A stretch of DNA of 17,453 bases from Candidatus Zixiibacteriota bacterium (GCA_023129805.1 JAGMBK010000018.1:1-17453), one strand, 5' to 3'; shown: positions 7,389-14,774, counted from the first letter of the stretch. Translations and numbers: made by a program. Notes: generated by a model not told the origin, from the sequence alone.

Positions 7389-7688
7389 CTGAAAAACCAC
7401 CGGGAGAGAACAATACGGGGTGTTCACCTTTAGGTGAACCATATAAAGGCTCGTTGTCTTTCGAGAAATTTCAGGTCCCGCCAGAGGCGGGATACTCCAG
7501 CAAAACCTCTCCTCATTTTGGCTGCGTCGGGATATTGTTATCCCGATGCAAAGTCTGAGTCCACCAAAGGAGCGCATCGGGACTACAAAGTCCCGATGCA
7601 ACCAAAGATGCATTAATCTATGGTAGAATATTATTGCAAACTCCATAAGGCGAACACTCCATATTCTCCTTTCAAAGTAGTTTTTCAG
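7389..7688. mobile_element. About 300-bp element with imperfect 40-bp terminal inverted repeats (MITE-like)
   Basis: The left end (7389-7428) begins CTGAAAAACCAC. The right end (7649-7688), read on the other strand, begins CTGAAAAACTAC. Over 40 bp the two ends agree at 30 positions and both finish with GTGTTC-RCC. Inside are four hairpins: GTTCACCT-TT-AGGTGAAC next to the left end, TCCCGCC-aga-GGCGGGA (7476-7492), TCGGGATA-ttgt-TATCCCGA (7527-7546) and GCATCGGGACT-ACAA-AGTCCCGATGC (7574-7599). No open reading frame inside looks like protein. A second copy of the end lies at 14947-15031. I find no convincing target-site duplication, so a transposition origin is inferred only from the paired ends. 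Confidence 0.5.
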
Positions 7689-7732
7689 GGCTCTCACAAA
7701 ATTTACTTGCTGGCTTCGAGGTCAAAAAGCCG

Positions 7733-7760
7733 TTGACTTTTGGGGCAGATGGGATATATT
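7733..7760 (+). promoter_or_regulatory. Promoter of the acyl-carrier cassette
   Basis: TTGACT (7733-7738) and TATATT (7755-7760) are separated by 16 bp. The site lies 44 bp outside the right end of the inverted-repeat element and 120 bp upstream of the carrier protein gene. It is the only good sigma-70-like match before this five-gene plus-strand operon. Confidence 0.6.
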
Positions 7761-7879
7761 AAAAATATGAAACATGATGCCGTCTGTTTGTGCTCATACC
7801 TGCCATAATAGTCTCAGAGGATGAGAAGCTGTCCGGACAGGATACGGCGTCCAGCGCAATTAAAGGAGCTATGTAAAGT

Positions 7880-8230
7880 GTGTCCTCTACGCTCAAAACA
7901 AAAAAGGAAAGGATACTTAAGGTGATAGAAAAAGAAAGAATAATGCAGGTTATCTTCGGCGCCATGGAAGACGTGAATTCACAATTACCGCCGGAGCAAC
8001 AACTGGAAACATCAAAAGATACCATTCTATTTGGCAAATCCGGTAAATTGGACTCGTTAGCCTTAGTCACTCTTATCGTGGCAATAGAAGAAAAAATTGA
8101 GGAGGAGCTTGAGGCGAGGGTTACGCTGGCTGACGAACGTGCGGTTTCGCAAAGAAAGAGTCCGTTCAAAACAGTGGAAACCCTTACAGATTATATTACT
8201 TCGCTCCTGAAGGAAGAAAGTAATGTCTAA
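7880..8230 (+). CDS. Acyl carrier protein (phosphopantetheine-binding)
   Basis: This small acidic helical protein has the 4'-phosphopantetheine attachment motif GKLDSLALV. The serine is S59 when counted from the GTG at 7880. The stretch after it (LIVAIEEKIEEELEARVTLADERA) matches helix II and the following loop of carrier proteins found in O-antigen and polysaccharide loci. From the GTG start the length is 116 residues, with AAAGGAG about 11 bases upstream. An ATG at 7943 (M22) would give 95 residues but has a weak ribosome site. An ATG-TAA start-stop pair sits at 7871, between the ribosome site and the GTG. The TAA stop overlaps the next gene's ATG by 8 bp. The protein should hold the acyl intermediate on which the downstream ligase, reductase and acyltransferase act. 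Confidence 0.85.
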   Translation: MSSTLKTKKERILKVIEKERIMQVIFGAMEDVNSQLPPEQQLETSKDTILFGKSGKLDSLALVTLIVAIEEKIEEELEARVTLADERAVSQRKSPFKTVETLTDYITSLLKEESNV

Positions 8231-8927
8231 ACAACATGTAATGCTGATCACCGGTACGGGGAAGGGTATCGGCAAATACCTGGCTGAACATTACGCTGGC
8301 AAAGGGTTTAAGGTTATTGGCTGTGACATAAAGCCAGCGGACTATACGTTGGAAAACTACCATCATTTTTGTCTTGACGTTTCGGATGAGACCAAAGTAA
8401 AAGAGATGCTTGCGACGATTCGTAAGACCCACGGGCAATTGGATGTTCTGATTAACAACGCAGGAATTGCATCCATGAATCATTTTCTCCTAACGCCTCT
8501 ACGAACGGTAAGAGACGTCTTAAACACTAACGTAGTTGGTACATTCCTATTGTGTCGTGAGGCCTCAAAGTTGATGCAAAAGAATCACTATGGCAGGATA
8601 GTCAATTTTTCGACAATAGCGGTGCCGTTGAAACTGGAAGGAGAAGCGGTCTATGTTGCCTCCAAAGCTGCCATCGTATATCTTACACAAGTCCTTGCCA
8701 AAGAACTTGGTGAATTCGGCATTACGGTTAATACCATCGGTCCGGCGCCGGTAAAAACGGATTTAATCCGTTCAGTTCCGCAGGAGAAAATTGATAATCT
8801 TATTCGCCGTCAAGCTATCCATCGTTTTGGCGAATTCAGAGACGTCTCCAATGTCATTGATTTTTTCATCAGACCGGAAAGCGATTTTGTTACCGGACAG
8901 GTTATCTATTTGGGAGGTCTTAGCTAA
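8223..8927 (+). CDS. SDR-family ketoreductase (FabG-like 3-oxoacyl reductase)
   Basis: This 234-residue classical short-chain dehydrogenase/reductase has the expected length for FabG-type enzymes. It shows the nucleotide-binding TGTGKGIG (10-17), an acidic LDV at 51-53, NNAG (78-81), the serine/threonine region NFST (128-131), the catalytic YVASK (Y144, K148), and N-terminal-side folding motif NTIGPAPVKTD (170-180). The C-terminus FVTGQVIYLGGLS is the usual SDR cofactor and subunit contact. The gene overlaps the carrier protein gene, so the likely substrate is a 3-oxoacyl group (or other ketone) on that carrier, reduced with NAD(P)H to a hydroxyacyl group. A sugar-ketone reductase role is possible but less likely given the carrier protein and acyl ligase in the same operon. 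Confidence 0.88.
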   Translation: MSKQHVMLITGTGKGIGKYLAEHYAGKGFKVIGCDIKPADYTLENYHHFCLDVSDETKVKEMLATIRKTHGQLDVLINNAGIASMNHFLLTPLRTVRDVLNTNVVGTFLLCREASKLMQKNHYGRIVNFSTIAVPLKLEGEAVYVASKAAIVYLTQVLAKELGEFGITVNTIGPAPVKTDLIRSVPQEKIDNLIRRQAIHRFGEFRDVSNVIDFFIRPESDFVTGQVIYLGGLS

Positions 8928-8941
8928 GCGGGAGTAGATAA

Positions 8942-9394
8942 ATGAGCGGAATATTTTTTTCCTCCGTTTTGAAAAAAGAATATCTTAGCCACCTCGAATC
9001 TTTAATGTTTTTCAATCCACAGCAGGGGACAAAGATGTCCGGCATTATGGAATCCATTGAGAGATTCGGTAATCCAAAAACGGTTATCGAAGGAGACTTC
9101 ATACGCATAAAGACCGAAACGCTTCAGAATGTGCAAGCCTTATTTGCGTTTGATCGGAAGGATAAAGATCTCGAGTTAGTAGGTGTTGTGGTTTATGTTC
9201 GCACCGATCCGGAGACCATGGTTATTCTACACGTTGCGGTTGAAAACAACTATTCAGTGCGCGGAAGTTTTTCTGATGACATGTTAGTTATGAAGCTGAT
9301 CGCAAAAGTGCGTGAGGCTGCGCGCCAGATAAAAGGCGTGCGGCAGATAACCATTTTCTACGAGAGGGGTGTTCAACGCAACATCCCTGTTTAA
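8942..9394 (+). CDS. Small GNAT-like protein of the acyl cassette
   Basis: This is a 150-residue protein with GGGAG seven bases before its ATG, 14 bp after the SDR gene. I do not recognise a named family. The centre has a strand pattern (LVGVVVYVR at 79-87, TMVILHVAVENNY at 92-104), then a charged turn (VRGSFSD), a long helix (DMLVMKLIAKVREAARQIKGV, about 113-133) and a last strand (RQITIFYER). That order is the acetyl-CoA-binding half of a GNAT acetyltransferase. The Q/R-x-x-G-x-G/A pyrophosphate loop is degenerate (YSVRGSFSDD), and the first half is not typical. It may be an acyl-CoA or acyl-ACP acyltransferase, a non-catalytic partner, or another fold. Its position between reductase and ligase implies a role in the same pathway. 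Confidence 0.6.
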   Translation: MSGIFFSSVLKKEYLSHLESLMFFNPQQGTKMSGIMESIERFGNPKTVIEGDFIRIKTETLQNVQALFAFDRKDKDLELVGVVVYVRTDPETMVILHVAVENNYSVRGSFSDDMLVMKLIAKVREAARQIKGVRQITIFYERGVQRNIPV

Positions 9395-9417
9395 AACCAA
9401 ATTGGGGAGATTTACAG

Positions 9418-10761
9418 ATGTTTATAGATTTTATGTTAAAGGTGTTTGACGAAAACAAAGACAGAGATGCTGTGGTCTGGAAAGACAAAAGCTATAGCTA
9501 CCAATGGCTGGTGGACCAGATCCATGAAAATCAAGCAGAAATCAAATCCCAAAATATAAAACCCGGTGCGGTTACAATTATAGAAGCGGATTTTTCGCCC
9601 AGCTCTATCGCTCTTTTTATTGCTCTCTTGGGAAATGGCTCAGTTGTCGTTCCCATCACCGAGTCTGTGGGAGCACAGAGGACTGAGTTTATCCAGATTG
9701 CTCAGGGTGAAGTGATCTTTAACATAGACCGAGAGGATCATGTTACAATCAGGCGCCTACCCCACACGGCAAACCACCAGTTTTACCAGACATTGAGGAA
9801 AAACGGTCATCCGGGATTAGTTTTATTTTCTTCCGGGTCAACCGGAAAGAGCAAGGCATCAGTTCATGATATGACCGACCTGCTGGAAAAATTCAAGATA
9901 CCAAGGCATAGCCGCAGGGCAATAACGTTTTTGTTGTATGACCACATTGGCGGCGTGAATACCATGCTCTATACTCTGTCGAACGGGGGCTGCATAATAA
10001 CCGTTCAAGACAGAAGTCCGGATGGCGTGCTCGGGGCTGTTGAAAAACACAAGGCTGAACTTTTGCCCACTTCCCCCACTTTCATCAACCTTATCCTTTT
10101 GAGTGAGGCTTATAAAAGACACGATATCAGCACACTGAAAACCGTGACGTATGGAACCGAGCCCATGCCAGAGAGCACACTGAAACGATTTCACCAGTTA
10201 TTCCCTCACATACGATTGCAGCAGACTTATGGTCTTTCGGAGGTGGGGATACTCCGTTCGAAATCCAAAAGCTCCGACTCCCTATGGGTAAAGGTCGGCG
10301 GCGAGGGATTTCAGACCCGGGTGGTTAATGGTATTTTGCAAATCAAGGCCCGTTCGTCCATGTTGGGTTATCTGAACGCCCCCAGCCCCTTTGCAAAAGA
10401 CGGTTGGTTTGATACGGGAGATTATGTTGAAGTTGACGGAGAATATATCAAGATATTGGGAAGGAAATCAGAGATAATCAACGTGGGCGGAGAAAAAGTT
10501 TATCCGGCTGAGGTTGAAAGCGTCGTTCGAGAACTGGACGGTGTTTCAGATGTGACCGTCTACGGAGAGAAAAACCCAATAACCGGACAGATCGTCTGTG
10601 CCAAAATCACCCCGTCAAAAGAGGTGGACCACAAGAAGTTTGTAGCAGAACTGAAGAAGCACTGCCGGAAGAGGTTGCAGAACTACAAGGTGCCGGTAAA
10701 AGTGGCCTTCTCTGAAGAGAAGCAGTATAGCGACAGGTTTAAGAAGGTGAGGCCAAGATGA
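9418..10761 (+). CDS. AMP-forming acyl ligase (ANL superfamily), probably acyl-ACP synthetase
   Basis: This 447-residue adenylate-forming enzyme would activate a carboxylic acid as acyl-AMP and pass it to a thiol, here probably the phosphopantetheine of the carrier protein encoded first in the operon. Motifs are in the right order: the phosphate loop FSSGSTGKSK (137-146), YGTEPM (245-250), YGLSEVG (271-277), FDTGD (331-335), the hinge GRKSE (348-352) and NVGGEKVYPAEVE (355-367). The usual GK near the end is replaced by SDRFKKVRPR, where K442 or K443 may serve. It is about 50-100 residues shorter than acyl-CoA synthetases, closer to stand-alone acyl-ACP or amino-acid-activating ligases. Its TGA overlaps the next ATG as ATGA. 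Substrate cannot be predicted. Confidence 0.85.
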   Translation: MFIDFMLKVFDENKDRDAVVWKDKSYSYQWLVDQIHENQAEIKSQNIKPGAVTIIEADFSPSSIALFIALLGNGSVVVPITESVGAQRTEFIQIAQGEVIFNIDREDHVTIRRLPHTANHQFYQTLRKNGHPGLVLFSSGSTGKSKASVHDMTDLLEKFKIPRHSRRAITFLLYDHIGGVNTMLYTLSNGGCIITVQDRSPDGVLGAVEKHKAELLPTSPTFINLILLSEAYKRHDISTLKTVTYGTEPMPESTLKRFHQLFPHIRLQQTYGLSEVGILRSKSKSSDSLWVKVGGEGFQTRVVNGILQIKARSSMLGYLNAPSPFAKDGWFDTGDYVEVDGEYIKILGRKSEIINVGGEKVYPAEVESVVRELDGVSDVTVYGEKNPITGQIVCAKITPSKEVDHKKFVAELKKHCRKRLQNYKVPVKVAFSEEKQYSDRFKKVRPR

Positions 10762-11546
10762 GTTTCACTCAAAGTATTTCAAAGAAGGCAAAGATAGGGA
10801 AAAATGTAGAGATAGGGCTATTCACTATAATCGGCGATAATGTTATAATCGGAGACAACACGGTCATTGAAAGTCACTGTGTTATAGGCTATCCCACCAA
10901 ACTTGCTAAGGGCAAACCCCTTGTCATAGGCGAAAATTCTCACATTCGAAGTCACAGTGTTTTCTACGAAGGTTCTACTTTCGGTCCCCGGCTTACGACC
11001 GGGCATTCCGTGTTTGTTCGAGAGAACACCGCTGCCGGAAAAGGGCTTCAGATAGGAACCCAGTCTGATATTCAGGGAGATTGTAGGTTCGGAGACTGGG
11101 TTAAAATGCACTCAGATGTCCACATTGCAAAGGAATCGATAATAGATGATTTTGTCTGGTTGTTTCCACGAACGCAATTTACCAATGATCCATTCCCGCC
11201 ATCCAATATATGTGAGGGCATTCACATCAAAGATATGGCTGTTATATCCACGGAAAGTCTTCTTCTGCCAGGCATCACCATCGGGAAAGGGAGTTTCGTT
11301 GGCGCGGGCAGTATTGTCAGAACCGATGTTCCAGACATCCATTGCGTTTCAGGCGACCCGGCCAGAATCTTTGCTACATTGGATAGCTTTATCAATTTCA
11401 AACATGGGATTGCTCATCCGTGGCCAAAGCACTTCCGAAGGGGCTATCCTGAGGAAAGTTTCGCAAGGATGGATGAGATAGTCGAGGAAATCAATAGACT
11501 TATCGAAGAACGCAGAAAGGCAAAACGCAAAGGTAACAAAACTTAG
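10758..11546 (+). CDS. Left-handed beta-helix (LbH) acyltransferase
   Basis: This 262-residue protein is made of hexapeptide repeats ([LIV]-G-x4) from about residue 5 to 195, for example KIGKNVEIGLFTIIGDNVII. This is the fold of LpxA, LpxD and WbpD-type enzymes. A TTGHSVFVRENT stretch (80-91) offers H83 as candidate general base. A proline-rich loop (TQFTNDPFPPSN, 139-150) interrupts the helix, as in sugar N-acyltransferases. The C-terminus HPWPKHFRRGYPEE plus a charged helix is a tail seen in polysaccharide-locus members of this family. The gene is coupled to the ligase gene by ATGA and ends the operon. I infer that it moves the acyl group from the carrier protein to an amino sugar nucleotide, in place of the acetyl transfer done by WbpD. 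Confidence 0.85.
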   Translation: MSFTQSISKKAKIGKNVEIGLFTIIGDNVIIGDNTVIESHCVIGYPTKLAKGKPLVIGENSHIRSHSVFYEGSTFGPRLTTGHSVFVRENTAAGKGLQIGTQSDIQGDCRFGDWVKMHSDVHIAKESIIDDFVWLFPRTQFTNDPFPPSNICEGIHIKDMAVISTESLLLPGITIGKGSFVGAGSIVRTDVPDIHCVSGDPARIFATLDSFINFKHGIAHPWPKHFRRGYPEESFARMDEIVEEINRLIEERRKAKRKGNKT

Positions 11547-11672
11547 CCATATGCCACACAGAGAGAAGGATTATCTCATCGGAGATGATATTTTTGTGAG
11601 AACTTGATAATCTTTGGTTAATGATCCTGCTAGGAAATATCACCGGCTCTTTGAGGAAAGGTTGTTTTTTTA

Positions 11673-11712
11673 ACGGCTGAATTCTGTCTAAAGAATTCAG
11701 CCGTACCTTTTT
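11673..11712 (+). terminator. Strong intrinsic terminator of the acyl cassette
   Basis: A perfect 12-bp stem, ACGGCTGAATTC (11673-11684) with GAATTCAGCCGT (11693-11704), has an 8-base loop and is followed on the plus strand by ACC and TTTTT. It lies 126 bp after the last cassette gene. On the minus strand no U-run follows the stem, so it is a poorer terminator for the dehydrogenase transcript that converges on it. Confidence 0.85.
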
Positions 11713-11747
11713 AAAAATATTCTTTTCGGTTCATTCCGGTCTGCGAT

Positions 11748-12752
11748 TTATATCTTGACTAGCTTCCCCTTATTTTTCATAGACTCAGTCGAAGCCTGCA
11801 AGAGCTTAACCACCTTCAACCCGGACTCTGCATCTGTTAAAGACTTTCTGTTTTCATTGATAGAATCGATAAACTCCTTGCTCACCAGCTTCAATGCTTC
11901 GGTGGAATCCAACCTTGGAGCCAGCATATCCCCGGTGCGATACTGAACCAACATCTCATATACGTCTTCTTTTTTTTCAGAGTAGCTCACTCCCTTATCG
12001 TAGATTTTTATCTTTTCGCTGGGCTCCATGTCATCATATACGATCATCTTCTTAGTACCCCCGATAAGGGTGGTCCTAACCTTAACCGGAGCCAGCCAGT
12101 TGACATGTAGGTGGCCCAATAGATTCCCAGGATATTGTACCGTAACATAGGCGATATTCTCCAGATCACCGAGATGACTCACTCCTACCGCTGAGACCAT
12201 CTCCGGGTCCTTCTGTAAAAGATAATCCATGATGGAGAAATCGTGCGGAGCCAGATCCCAGATCACGTTTACGTCATGCTGGAACAACCCCAGATTCACC
12301 CGCACGGAGTCGAAATAGTAGATGTCTCCCAGCTCACCTTTTTGTATCATCTCTTTCATCTTTCTCACCGCTCCGGTGTAAAGAAAGGTATGGTCCACCA
12401 TCAAGGTTTTCTTTTTCTTCTCCGCTAAATCAATCAGCTTTTCCGACTCCTCCACAGTGGCGGTCATAGGTTTTTCTAAAAGGACATGTTTGTCATTTTC
12501 CAAAGCCTCCTGGGCTAATGGAAAATGACTGGAAACCGGCGTGCAGATAACCACGGCGTCAATGTCTGGATCCTTCATCAGATCTTTGGGGTCAGTGGTG
12601 GTCTTAACAGACGGATAGCTGGTTTCCACCAGAGCCAATCTATCCTTGCTCAGATCGCACACACAAGCCACCTTGGCATCCTTATTAGCATAGAAATTGC
12701 GAACCATATTTGGTCCCCAGTAACCATAACCGATAACTCCTACATTAATCAT
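11748..12752 (-). CDS. Gfo/Idh/MocA-family sugar dehydrogenase (WbpB-like)
   Basis: This 334-residue NAD(P)-dependent oxidoreductase would act on a sugar nucleotide, making the 3-keto form that an aminotransferase uses. The Rossmann motif is VGVIGYGYWGPN (4-15), the family signature EKPM is at 93-96 with K94 catalytic, and WDLAPHD (165-171) holds H170 as the proposed acid/base. GYWGPN and the WDLAPHD spacing are typical of UDP-GlcNAcA 3-dehydrogenases such as WbpB/WlbA. GAGGT lies four bases before the ATG. A good promoter precedes it at 12800-12828. Its functional partner is probably the aminotransferase at 6061-7164, on the far side of the plus-strand cassette. The substrate assignment rests on family resemblance and context. 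Confidence 0.87.
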   Translation of the reverse strand: MINVGVIGYGYWGPNMVRNFYANKDAKVACVCDLSKDRLALVETSYPSVKTTTDPKDLMKDPDIDAVVICTPVSSHFPLAQEALENDKHVLLEKPMTATVEESEKLIDLAEKKKKTLMVDHTFLYTGAVRKMKEMIQKGELGDIYYFDSVRVNLGLFQHDVNVIWDLAPHDFSIMDYLLQKDPEMVSAVGVSHLGDLENIAYVTVQYPGNLLGHLHVNWLAPVKVRTTLIGGTKKMIVYDDMEPSEKIKIYDKGVSYSEKKEDVYEMLVQYRTGDMLAPRLDSTEALKLVSKEFIDSINENRKSLTDAESGLKVVKLLQASTESMKNKGKLVKI

Positions 12753-12799
12753 TTCTACCTCGGAAGTTTAGAATGTTAATAGCTCAATAAACACACTTG

Positions 12800-12828
12800 A
12801 AATTAAACGGAAAAGGCTGAAAAGTCAA
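12800..12828 (-). promoter_or_regulatory. Promoter of the WbpB-like gene
   Basis: On the minus strand TTGACT (12828-12823) is followed 17 bp later by TAATTT (12805-12800), 47 bp before the ATG. It has the same TTGACTTTT extension as the other promoters here. Confidence 0.6.
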
Positions 12829-12852
12829 CAGCTTTCAATGTCCTATTCAATC

Positions 12853-13854
12853 TCAAGCAAATAAATCATAATTTGTAAGTAACTCCTTGCTGAAGGTCAC
12901 CTTGGCTTTGGTGCTTTCCTTAAGCGGATCTGCATCAAACCCTTCTTCTTTCAAATACCTCCCAAACTCCGCAAAACCGTGCACGGTGTAGATTTTTTGG
13001 GGTTGAGCTTTCTTTACATATTGGATGAGTTCTGAAAAATCCGCATGATCGGACAGCGGGATAGCCTCATCCACCCCGTAGTAATGTTTGGCTCCCGGAT
13101 TCATAGCCCAACCGGTCAATATGGCTAATCTCCTTCGTGGTATGTTTTCAATCATCCGAGATTTCTTCACCCAGGGGGGTGCGATCAACACGCTGCCTTC
13201 TAGATTGCCAGCTTGATAATGCTTGTAATTTTTGAATCTTACCCCAAACTCCTCATACATCTTAGCTATGTTATAGATCGTCCCGTGCACGGAAAGCTTA
13301 AAGCCTCGGTTGGACAGAATCTTCATAGCCTCTTGCGCTTTGCCCAGAGAATAAGCTAAAAAGATTGGTGTTTTTCCTTTTGTCTGAGCATGCTCCACAA
13401 ACTCCACCATCTGCGCCTGGATCTCCCTGGGATGAGGAAACTTATATTGGGGAAGCCCGAAGGTGGACTCCATGATGAGAATATCACATTTTTTAATTTC
13501 AGCTTTTTGTGCGGTTAAGCTTTTTCTCAGTTTGAAATCTCCTGTGTAGACTATCCTTGTTCTGTCTTTCTCTATCAGAATCTGGGCTCCTCCTAAGATG
13601 TGACCTGAGGGGAAAAGCTCCACCGTTACCCCTTTTAATCTTTTGGGACGGTTGTATTCTAAGATGTTGAATTTTGCCTTTCCGAAGCGGTGCTCATAGA
13701 ATTTGGCGGTTTCCTTGGTGACAAGAATTTCGGTATGTCTGACTGCATGATCGGTGTGGGCGTGAGAAACAAAGGATAAGTCAACTTTTCTTCGGGCATC
13801 CAGCCACAACCCGGTGCCTTCTATGTGGATTCCATTTTCAAACTCAATTATCAA
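12853..13854 (-). CDS. Metallo-beta-lactamase/beta-CASP nuclease homologue (DNA-ligase-associated exonuclease-like)
   Basis: This 333-residue protein has the metal site HAHTDH at 31-36, further ligands at GHILG (H85) and TGDFK (D106), then the beta-CASP-type motifs. These are ESTFGLPQYKFP, AYSLGKAQEA, SVHG, SDHADFSEL and VHGF near the end. ESTFGLP, LGKAQ and the SDHAD block match the family annotated as DNA-ligase-associated exonuclease. They are also shared with CPSF/RNase J-type RNA nucleases. It probably cleaves nucleic acid in the cytoplasm. The start is a TTG at 13854, since an in-frame stop lies four codons earlier, and the ribosome site is weak. No ligase or helicase gene is next to it, so the ligase link is not supported here. 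Nuclease versus phosphodiesterase remains open. Confidence 0.82.
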   Translation of the reverse strand: MIIEFENGIHIEGTGLWLDARRKVDLSFVSHAHTDHAVRHTEILVTKETAKFYEHRFGKAKFNILEYNRPKRLKGVTVELFPSGHILGGAQILIEKDRTRIVYTGDFKLRKSLTAQKAEIKKCDILIMESTFGLPQYKFPHPREIQAQMVEFVEHAQTKGKTPIFLAYSLGKAQEAMKILSNRGFKLSVHGTIYNIAKMYEEFGVRFKNYKHYQAGNLEGSVLIAPPWVKKSRMIENIPRRRLAILTGWAMNPGAKHYYGVDEAIPLSDHADFSELIQYVKKAQPQKIYTVHGFAEFGRYLKEEGFDADPLKESTKAKVTFSKELLTNYDLFA

Positions 13855-13941
13855 AGTTAAATCTCAAGATTATTTTTGTTCGATATTTTGGCACAGGATA
13901 AATTCCTATGCCTATTAGTGAGGGTTATTTGCCAACCATTG

Positions 13942-13962
13942 GGGAGGGCATTGGACCCTCCC
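13942..13962. repeat. Small GC hairpin downstream of the adenosine-kinase-like gene
   Basis: GGGAGGG (13942-13948) and CCCTCCC (13956-13962) form a perfect 7-bp stem with a 7-base loop. No U-run follows on either strand. Confidence 0.45.
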
Positions 13963-14021
13963 GGTGAATTCTCTACCAATTCTTTCGCTATGTACTTAAT
14001 GTATCTGCAGTGATTTCAAAA

Positions 14022-14055
14022 GAGGTGACACGCTTTCTTTGCAGCTTGTCACCTC
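14022..14055. repeat. 9-bp inverted repeat downstream of the adenosine-kinase-like gene
   Basis: GAGGTGACA (14022-14030) pairs perfectly with TGTCACCTC (14047-14055) across a 16-base loop. It lies 52 bp past the stop of the 14108-14593 gene and 168 bp before the nuclease gene. It may be an RNA 3'-end structure or an operator. No U-run is present. Confidence 0.5.
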
Positions 14056-14107
14056 CGCTTAAATGCGAACCGGTTATGATTTTTCAGCCTAAATACAGCT
14101 TTTAGTT

Positions 14108-14593
14108 TCAACTGAGCTTATGCCCGATTCTCCTCAAGAATTGTTTTCTCTCCTTGACCTCATCCTCGGTTTCCACCCTCTTGGGAACGTAACCATCCAC
14201 CACTCCCACGATCCCCCTTCCTTGTTGGGTTTCAGCTATTATCAATTGTAAGGGGTTAGCGGTAGCACAGAAGATTCCACACACCTCCGGACAATTCTTG
14301 ATGGCATTCAGCACATTGATGGGATAGGCGCCTTTGATATAGATTATAAATGTGTGACCTGCCCCGATGTCAAAGGCGCTCTGAGCGGCTAATTTTTTCA
14401 GCTCAACGTCGTTTCCTTCCGATCTTACCAGACACGGTCCGGAAGCCTCGCAGAAAGCCAGACCAAATCTTATCCCCGGCACAGACCCAACCAATATCTC
14501 ATGTAAATCCTCTGCTGTTTTGATAAAATGGGTTTGTCCCACGATCACATTGGTCTTTTCCGGTATGTGCACCTTGTAAACTCTGAATTCCAT
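14108..14593 (-). CDS. Adenosine-specific kinase family protein
   Basis: This 161-residue protein matches the small family annotated as adenosine-specific kinase (archaeal PAE2307 type), which is about 160 residues long throughout. Recognisable stretches are the N-terminal [19 protein letters not shown], then [38 protein letters not shown], and the C-terminal VEICG-like [15 protein letters not shown] and [14 protein letters not shown]. The family binds adenosine or AMP and is reported as an adenosine kinase. It has no relation to ribokinase-type adenosine kinases and its cellular role is poorly known. GGAGGGG lies three bases before the ATG. It is transcribed alone or with the nuclease gene 253 bp downstream, and the gap between them holds two hairpins. 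The family call is fairly secure and the reaction less so. Confidence 0.85.
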   Translation of the reverse strand: MEFRVYKVHIPEKTNVIVGQTHFIKTAEDLHEILVGSVPGIRFGLAFCEASGPCLVRSEGNDVELKKLAAQSAFDIGAGHTFIIYIKGAYPINVLNAIKNCPEVCGIFCATANPLQLIIAETQQGRGIVGVVDGYVPKRVETEDEVKERKQFLRRIGHKLS

Positions 14594-14774
14594 ATTCCCC
14601 TCCTTCTTTTAGAAGAAAAAATCTTATAGTTAAGCTTTCCACCTCATTCTTGATTTCTTTCCGCCATCCAGGCAAGTACGATTTGATGGTTGAAAATTCA
14701 AAAAACTCTAAACCATTAATTTAAAAGCTGAAGAGCAAAAAGCAAGGAAATAAATCGTAGACCTCTGGAAGAAG

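Noticed and set aside
7365..7697. A 110-residue minus-strand reading frame and an 86-residue plus-strand frame in the spacer
   Set aside because: Both are translations of the inverted-repeat element and its hairpins. They have no domain-like pattern and no ribosome sites.
7381..7700. Target-site duplication around the inverted-repeat element
   Set aside because: Flanks GAGGCCT and GGCTCTC share no convincing direct repeat. The element call rests only on its ends.
7767..7808. A 13-codon leader peptide (MKHDAVCLCSYLP) just after the -10 box
   Set aside because: It has no ribosome site, no run of a single regulatory amino acid and no attenuator-like stem. It would need a leaderless start.
7759..8169. 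A 136-residue minus-strand frame opposite the carrier protein gene
   Set aside because: It is a serine-rich shadow of the carrier protein gene, which has a clear DSL motif and ribosome site on the plus strand.
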